Of a stretch of 6,029 nucleotides of DNA, positions 3,501 through 6,029 are shown one piece after another. Both the position numbers and the translations under genes were made by a program. Each line of letters opens with the position of its first letter. Position 1 is the first letter of the stretch. Location of the stretch: positions 16,967 through 22,995 of the forward strand of contig DALC01000097.1 in NCBI GenBank assembly GCA_002499325.1. The letters run 5' to 3'. The stretch comes from Euryarchaeota archaeon UBA538. GTDB lineage: Archaea; Thermoplasmatota; Poseidoniia; Poseidoniales; Thalassarchaeaceae. Below the pieces are notes generated by a model, which saw only the letters and a list, made by a program, of their open reading frames with translations, ran no database searches and had not been told where the DNA came from.

Positions 3501-6029
3501 ACAGGAGCCGACTTCACTTACCTTACCTTCGACTACTATGCAGAAGGGGATTTCCTACAAGACTCCCAAGGAAATATTCTGGCGATTAGGGATGCCGCTA
3601 ATCTCGAGCTTTCATGGACAAGAGATGGAGAACTCTACCAGGGCGTGGCATACGGAAGCTGGATAGATTTGAACGAGAATGGAATACAGAATACCAATCC
3701 CGAGGATCCGAACTTCCATAGATGTGAGGATTTCGACTTAAACGGATATGATGAGGTAGAATACTTCGGAGATCACTCTGACAATATAAACTCGGTCGTG
3801 TGGTTCGATTCTGAGAATATAATGAAGTCAATCACTCTCGATTTGACACACATTGTGATTCAAAACAGGACCAGTACTGACTCCACAGACTGGAGGGATG
3901 AGTGCACCACTCTTGCAGGTTCCGAGGTAAGTCTAACCTGGAGATTCCAGTCTAATGAGGACGGCATCAATGGAAATGCGGGCCTTGCAGGGTTTGCGGT
4001 TGATAACATCCGAGTAGAAGAGTTTACTTTCGAGTTTGATGGAAATTACACAGAAGAGGTCACGGGCCTAGACGCTTCCGAGTCTTCTACCATCGTCGTT
4101 GCCAACCATGATTTCAGTAGTGGAATATACAGAATAGACGCAATGACAATGCTGGATAATACTGATCCAACAGATGCTTGGTACCAACAGCAAGAGGTAA
4201 ATCTTGCAAATAACATCTCTACCATAATGTTCAGTATAGCCAGTGCTGAAATCACTCTGATGCAACCAGATGTCATGGAGTGCGTGACTGACATAACATA
4301 CGAATGTGTTTACCCCATTGACGATCAAGCGATGCACAGCTTCTCCGTACCTCTTCTGAACGGAGTCATAGACGGAGACTATACATTGACAATGTCAATC
4401 AAGGACCTCACTACCAATCAGCAAGTATTCGAGGAAACCGCTGATAACGGTCCATTTGACTTGGAGCCTCATCAGAGAGACTGGGCTAATTGGTCCCAGC
4501 CATTCAATTCCTGGGCAGACGGGCATACGTACAATATCAGCTTCTCCGCAGAAGTCACCAAGGAAGATAATACCGTGGAGCCATCTGGAAACGTCCGCTT
4601 CTTCATAATAACCTTCTACGACAGAATTGACGTAGCAATTCTTTCCAACCCTACTGACCAGAATCGCCTCCAGATGGTTAAATCAGACCTGGAATCAATG
4701 GGAATGAGCTATACTCAGATGAGACTGGAGAATTGGGATGACTACGCTACTCCCTCTTGGTTGGAGCACTATGACAAGGTCCTACTTCCATGGCAGACCG
4801 ATTACAACGTCTATTACGGGGACTATTACGATAAGCTAGCTTCTTCCAGGTCGACCGACGGCCTTTCTGTTGTTGATACCTTGGAGCAGTTCATGGTGCA
4901 GGGAGGAACTACACAGATCCATCTAGGCCCTTACAGAGACGCATATCAGCCAGGAAACCTACCATTTGGAATGGATATCGCCATGAGGAATCAAGTCAAT
5001 TTCACAGAGGACAACAGAATCCTGAGTGGGGATATTACCATTGTTGACCCATTCCATCCTCTAATGGACGACGTCGATCCATCAGCCTTCAGCGCAATTA
5101 ATGGAGGCAGTCACGTAGCCCTCTCCGGTCTAGATACCGCACAGGTTCAGGGGACCCAGATTCCTCAGGTCTGTGGAGGGAGGATAAGTGATCCAACCGG
5201 AACATTCCACACGTTGATCAGAGACAATACATACGAGTCGCAGTCCTTACTGTCATTGTGCAATAGAGGTGCTGGAGGGATGATTGTAACAACAATAGAT
5301 GTTGAGAACCCCAGTGTAACTCAAGAGTTCGGCGGGGAGCAAATCCCAATCCTTTCTAATCTTCTAGACTACAGGCTGACTCCCTATCCATCGGACTTCG
5401 GAATCGCAGGTGAGGGCTATGACCTCACGGTAAACGGTCAGACTCCGGCCATCGATTCGATTACTGGTGCTTACTCGACCATGTACATTAAGAGTAACTC
5501 CGATCTATCTTTCGACTATGTTACAAATGTCCCTGGAGTTTACGCTGATTGGACCCTCTCTTCAGGTAACAACGACTCAGTCACAGGCTGGGATGGGGCA
5601 ATAATCGATGCTGGAGAGATTAGTCACACCCAGCAGACAGCACCTGAGATACCAACACTGGGCTCCTTCTGTGTCGCTAACACGTCTTCCAATACCGGCT
5701 GCAGAATAGGGGCAGAGTGGATACTTACACTATACCTCCATGACGATGAGGGGCATACTAGGATTACCTACATCAGACTCGTTACGGATGATACTCTAGC
5801 AGATGAGTTCAGACCATTAGCGTCTGCCTCAATCATCTCCAATCCAGCGACATCTGAGTTCATCGCTCTGGATGGAACAAAGACCGTTGCAGGAACTGAC
5901 TGGCCCATATACAGGGTAAGGCTAACCGAGACCGGAGATATCAGCCTCTCATTCTCTGCAGAAAATAGTAGTGACCCAGATGCCCCAGAGGGAGAGTCGG
6001 GAATTGAGCTATTCGAGTGGAAGGTCTTC
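483..6029 (+). CDS. Giant secreted multidomain surface protein: FG-GAP propeller, CARDB/jelly-roll modules, GATase1-like domain, PKD (3' end outside window)
   Basis: One frame stays open from ATG 483 to the last base, giving 1849 residues without a stop; the C terminus is missing. Residues 1-39 form a signal peptide: arginines at 11, 13, 16 and 17, the hydrophobic core ALLLVFLLMAMPLA, and a likely cut after V-S-A39. The mature part is acidic, poor in lysine, and carries about 23 N-X-S/T sequons and 16 cysteines that pair by domain, all consistent with export and glycosylation. Domain order: propeller (50-465), two CARDB-like folds each interrupted by a jelly-roll (498-880, 898-1252), a beta-sandwich (1254-1378), a GATase1-like Rossmann domain (1380-1633), a beta-rich region (1640-1780) and a truncated PKD-like domain. 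Such architectures are typical of adhesins, ligand binders or substrate-capturing surface proteins; no catalytic protease or glycosidase motif is visible. A C-terminal membrane anchor would be expected in the missing part. The export call is firm; the molecular role is open. Confidence 0.93.
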   Translation, partial: MSLSPQTAQDRFREGRRALLLVFLLMAMPLASFAPAVSASHITQYAVQRDPSDIAVGDLDCDGDNDIVSASAMGHFITTLYNDGSGGFADRQDVFISNNNSQRAGFVDTANGVDVEVGDINGDGINDIVYYQENIRFVGETFVRPGNLTVLFGSCTDSVNSWSETAITISNPIHISMEVGDINDDGNDDIILISRDTTGSSQYIQIYRGPDPSLITNQQSMPVPLTNGIYTNVMLGHWGETVQGGGIGTPIGDCDDLDLWLLRTPPWNAGVGYSVGHYDNMTVLEYDCIQDQFPNPMTPTAQGVHEFKLDAEHNYPMGGMDISDTDGDGEIDMVAVVDGITGNISYAMKTGNQWDTQNYVPLGDFKGASITIEDVNRDGEVDFFVPTELTLTRLQDSSAQNQTFLLLDNLREINTVEIILANPDGQGYLSSLSFDVGRRPTMAIPAQLQGGADSAFEIIIGQRDYSYRFANNAMWLDTQGWGGAGDFLSVLSLDNEDMGITDVTIAPASLNPATAQAQLGEGSRFVNVTVKNTGLNPLSGSVNVDLEVKEVLGGVDTVVYSNDFDGNEVDTNCPACTFSKVSYTGMYEAGSSSWHEESNASVDANGTATDDWYEADSNPTTYMWAGLDYQGLDNQSGYYNNMDEAIILENVDLTGADAAYLDISLFCSSAFFELYLAEQYSVVERWLYEDSCGIEVWSEGSGWESVFFNGGWDNERYFRLLLQGVDPEYNTYNGNQFTATVTGWEDYKEGGGDSDEINEQESIDLTPYAGQIIDIRFRFRSGLLGTVGPEGSSQGTEWDGFAFDNITIRKRDVTFGTQEVVSDTLTFSNLAAGASEEVSLMADFVDNTTYFVKTELSSPSGFQNMDATNDEERFQTTVNNLFDPGLAEDPWKNLENGVRYASGTRDVELRATNWGNTLTNFSVKAEIYNAEPDLVGIEDFSGVDPIWTDDGNENGSRLDDSSGTNDMLPQNVGVFKNFAYWLGHPDTGYGDGWNETVTLDPIPIAATGADFTYLTFDYYAEGDFLQDSQGNILAIRDAANLELSWTRDGELYQGVAYGSWIDLNENGIQNTNPEDPNFHRCEDFDLNGYDEVEYFGDHSDNINSVVWFDSENIMKSITLDLTHIVIQNRTSTDSTDWRDECTTLAGSEVSLTWRFQSNEDGINGNAGLAGFAVDNIRVEEFTFEFDGNYTEEVTGLDASESSTIVVANHDFSSGIYRIDAMTMLDNTDPTDAWYQQQEVNLANNISTIMFSIASAEITLMQPDVMECVTDITYECVYPIDDQAMHSFSVPLLNGVIDGDYTLTMSIKDLTTNQQVFEETADNGPFDLEPHQRDWANWSQPFNSWADGHTYNISFSAEVTKEDNTVEPSGNVRFFIITFYDRIDVAILSNPTDQNRLQMVKSDLESMGMSYTQMRLENWDDYATPSWLEHYDKVLLPWQTDYNVYYGDYYDKLASSRSTDGLSVVDTLEQFMVQGGTTQIHLGPYRDAYQPGNLPFGMDIAMRNQVNFTEDNRILSGDITIVDPFHPLMDDVDPSAFSAINGGSHVALSGLDTAQVQGTQIPQVCGGRISDPTGTFHTLIRDNTYESQSLLSLCNRGAGGMIVTTIDVENPSVTQEFGGEQIPILSNLLDYRLTPYPSDFGIAGEGYDLTVNGQTPAIDSITGAYSTMYIKSNSDLSFDYVTNVPGVYADWTLSSGNNDSVTGWDGAIIDAGEISHTQQTAPEIPTLGSFCVANTSSNTGCRIGAEWILTLYLHDDEGHTRITYIRLVTDDTLADEFRPLASASIISNPATSEFIALDGTKTVAGTDWPIYRVRLTETGDISLSFSAENSSDPDAPEGESGIELFEWKVF
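630..1877 (+). other. FG-GAP/VCBS beta-propeller domain, probably seven blades (residues ~50-465)
   Basis: Five calcium-loop motifs of the DxDxDG type occur, each followed by a hydrophobic strand: DLDCDGDND (58-66), DINGDGIND (119-127), DINDDGNDD (181-189), DTDGDGEID (324-332) and DVNRDGEVD (374-382). Two further blade-like segments lack a full loop: GDCDDLDLWLL (252-262) and the stretch around FDVGRRPTMAIP to FEIIIG (434-461). Positions 58, 119, 181, 253, 324, 374 and 434 give spacings of about 50-72 residues, matching FG-GAP blades and a count of seven, as in integrin-alpha-type propellers. The family typically binds ligand on the face opposite the calcium loops. The seven-blade count rests on the two degenerate segments and is less sure than the repeat family. 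Confidence 0.85.
1974..3122 (+). other. CARDB-like Ig fold interrupted by a MAM-like jelly-roll, copy 1 (residues ~498-880)
   Basis: The first half (ITDVTIAPASLNP, then FVNVTVKNTGLNPLSG and NVDLEVKEV) is a clear CARDB beginning. The expected second half (LAAGASEEVSLMADFVDN, TYFVKTELSSP, NDEERFQTTV) only follows about 250 residues later, at 830-878. Between them (560-810) sits a domain starting VVYSNDFDG and ending GFAFDNITIRK, with TTYMWAGLDYQ and AIILENVDLTG in the middle. This resembles the MAM/immune-inhibitor-A type of concanavalin-like jelly-roll. It contains a CPAC pair (573, 576) and C667/C692. Domain calls are from motif memory, not a profile search. Confidence 0.65.
3174..4238 (+). 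other. CARDB-like Ig fold interrupted by a MAM-like jelly-roll, copy 2 (residues ~898-1252)
   Basis: This has the same plan as copy 1. The first half is RDVELRATNWGNTLTNFSVK (905-924). The inserted domain (about 937-1180) starts at EDFSG, contains FAYWLGHPDTGYG and the strand FTYLTFDYYAEGD, and ends GFAVDNIRVEE, matching GFAFDNITIRK of copy 1. The second half is EEVTGLDASESSTIVV, GIYRIDAMTMLDN and ANNISTIMFSI (1191-1252). The period between copies is about 370-380 residues. The inserted domain also has two calcium-loop-like motifs, DLNENG (1062-1067) and DFDLNGYDE (1083-1091), and one cysteine pair (1081, 1141) in different places from copy 1, so the copies are old and divergent. Confidence 0.6.
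4242..4616 (+). other. Third, uninterrupted beta-sandwich domain (residues ~1254-1378)
   Basis: Alternating strands such as AEITLMQPD, HSFSVPLLNG, GDYTLTMSIKD, HTYNISFSAEVT and VRFFIITFYD indicate an Ig-like or fibronectin-like fold. The part FDLEPHQ...YNISFSAEVTKEDNT resembles the second half of a CARDB domain, so this may be a third member of the series, without an insert. Cysteines 1267 and 1275 are eight residues apart and could close a hairpin. The family is not certain. Confidence 0.5.
4620..5381 (+). other. Rossmann-like domain resembling GATase1/ThuA, without nucleophile cysteine (residues ~1380-1633)
   Basis: Unlike the beta modules around it, this part alternates strands and helices: RIDVAILSNP (strand), NRLQMVKSDLESMGM (helix), DKVLLPWQTD (strand), VVDTLEQFMVQGG (helix), TTQIHLGPY (strand), and later GGMIVTTIDVENP (strand) with IPILSNLLDY (helix). 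The order fits class I glutamine amidotransferase-like folds such as ThuA-type domains. In active GATase1 members a Cys sits in a G-x-C-x-G turn after the strand equivalent to TTQIHLG; here the turn reads GPYRD. The two cysteines (1564, 1593) lie later and look like a disulphide. I infer a non-enzymatic binding or structural role. Confidence 0.6.
5400..5822 (+). other. Beta-rich Ig-like region of unassigned family (residues ~1640-1780)
   Basis: Strands such as YDLTVNGQ, STMYIKSN, DLSFDYVTN, YADWTLSSG, WILTLYLHDDEG and TRITYIRLVTDD suggest one Ig-like beta-sandwich, probably two. The final part, from LYLHDDEGHTRITYIRLVTDD to the linker LADEFRP, resembles the closing strands of a PKD-like or cadherin-like domain. 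C1730 and C1740 are probably paired. No catalytic motif is seen, and the family is not identified. Confidence 0.45.
5820..6029 (+). other. Beginning of a PKD-like domain, cut by the window end (residues ~1780-1849)
   Basis: The segment starts after the FRP linker with ASASIISNP and reaches SFSAENSSDPDAPEG, then GIELFEWKVF at the last base. Sequences of the form S-x-D-P-D followed about 10 residues later by a strand with a conserved Trp (here EWKVF) are the signature of PKD repeats, where the Trp is followed by DFGDG-like residues. The window ends before that point, so only the first half is visible. Confidence 0.55.

Noticed and set aside
4046..4337. Two overlapping minus-strand frames of 82 and 89 codons
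   Set aside because: They overlap each other and the second half of CARDB copy 2 and the next sandwich. No coding signature was seen.

Overview
The window looks like archaeal DNA, most likely from a planktonic marine Euryarchaeon of the Marine Group II (Poseidoniales) type. This is inferred from gene content and codon style, not proven. Both genes write arginine almost only as AGA/AGG (I count just four CGN arginine codons in the 1849-codon gene). ATA isoleucine is common, the proteins are acidic, and the large gene is a very long secreted mosaic of FG-GAP, CARDB-like, jelly-roll and PKD-like modules, as is common in that lineage. No mobile element, CRISPR array, tRNA or rRNA is visible.

Layout. 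Positions 1-396 hold the 3' end of a gene of unknown function whose last ~75 residues look like a winged-helix domain. An 86-base gap (397-482) carries an A/T-rich element, a perfect 7-bp hairpin and a GGAGG directly before the next start. From ATG 483 to the last base (6029) a single uninterrupted reading frame of 1849 codons runs off the window. It is the dominant feature. All sizeable ORFs overlapping it in other frames or on the other strand are shadows.

The large protein reads, in order: signal peptide (about 1-39); a probable seven-blade FG-GAP/VCBS propeller with five good calcium loops (about 50-465); two consecutive copies of a CARDB-like Ig fold, each split by an inserted MAM/immune-inhibitor-A-like jelly-roll ending in GFAxDNI (about 498-880 and 898-1252); a third, unsplit beta-sandwich (about 1254-1378); a Rossmann-like domain resembling class I glutamine amidotransferases/ThuA but without the nucleophile cysteine (about 1380-1633); a beta-rich region (about 1640-1780); and the beginning of a PKD-like domain cut by the window end. 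Sixteen cysteines that pair up by domain and about 23 N-glycosylation sequons fit an exported, glycosylated, calcium-stabilised cell-surface protein. Its ligand or substrate cannot be read from the sequence. Nothing links the upstream winged-helix gene to it functionally beyond same-strand adjacency.
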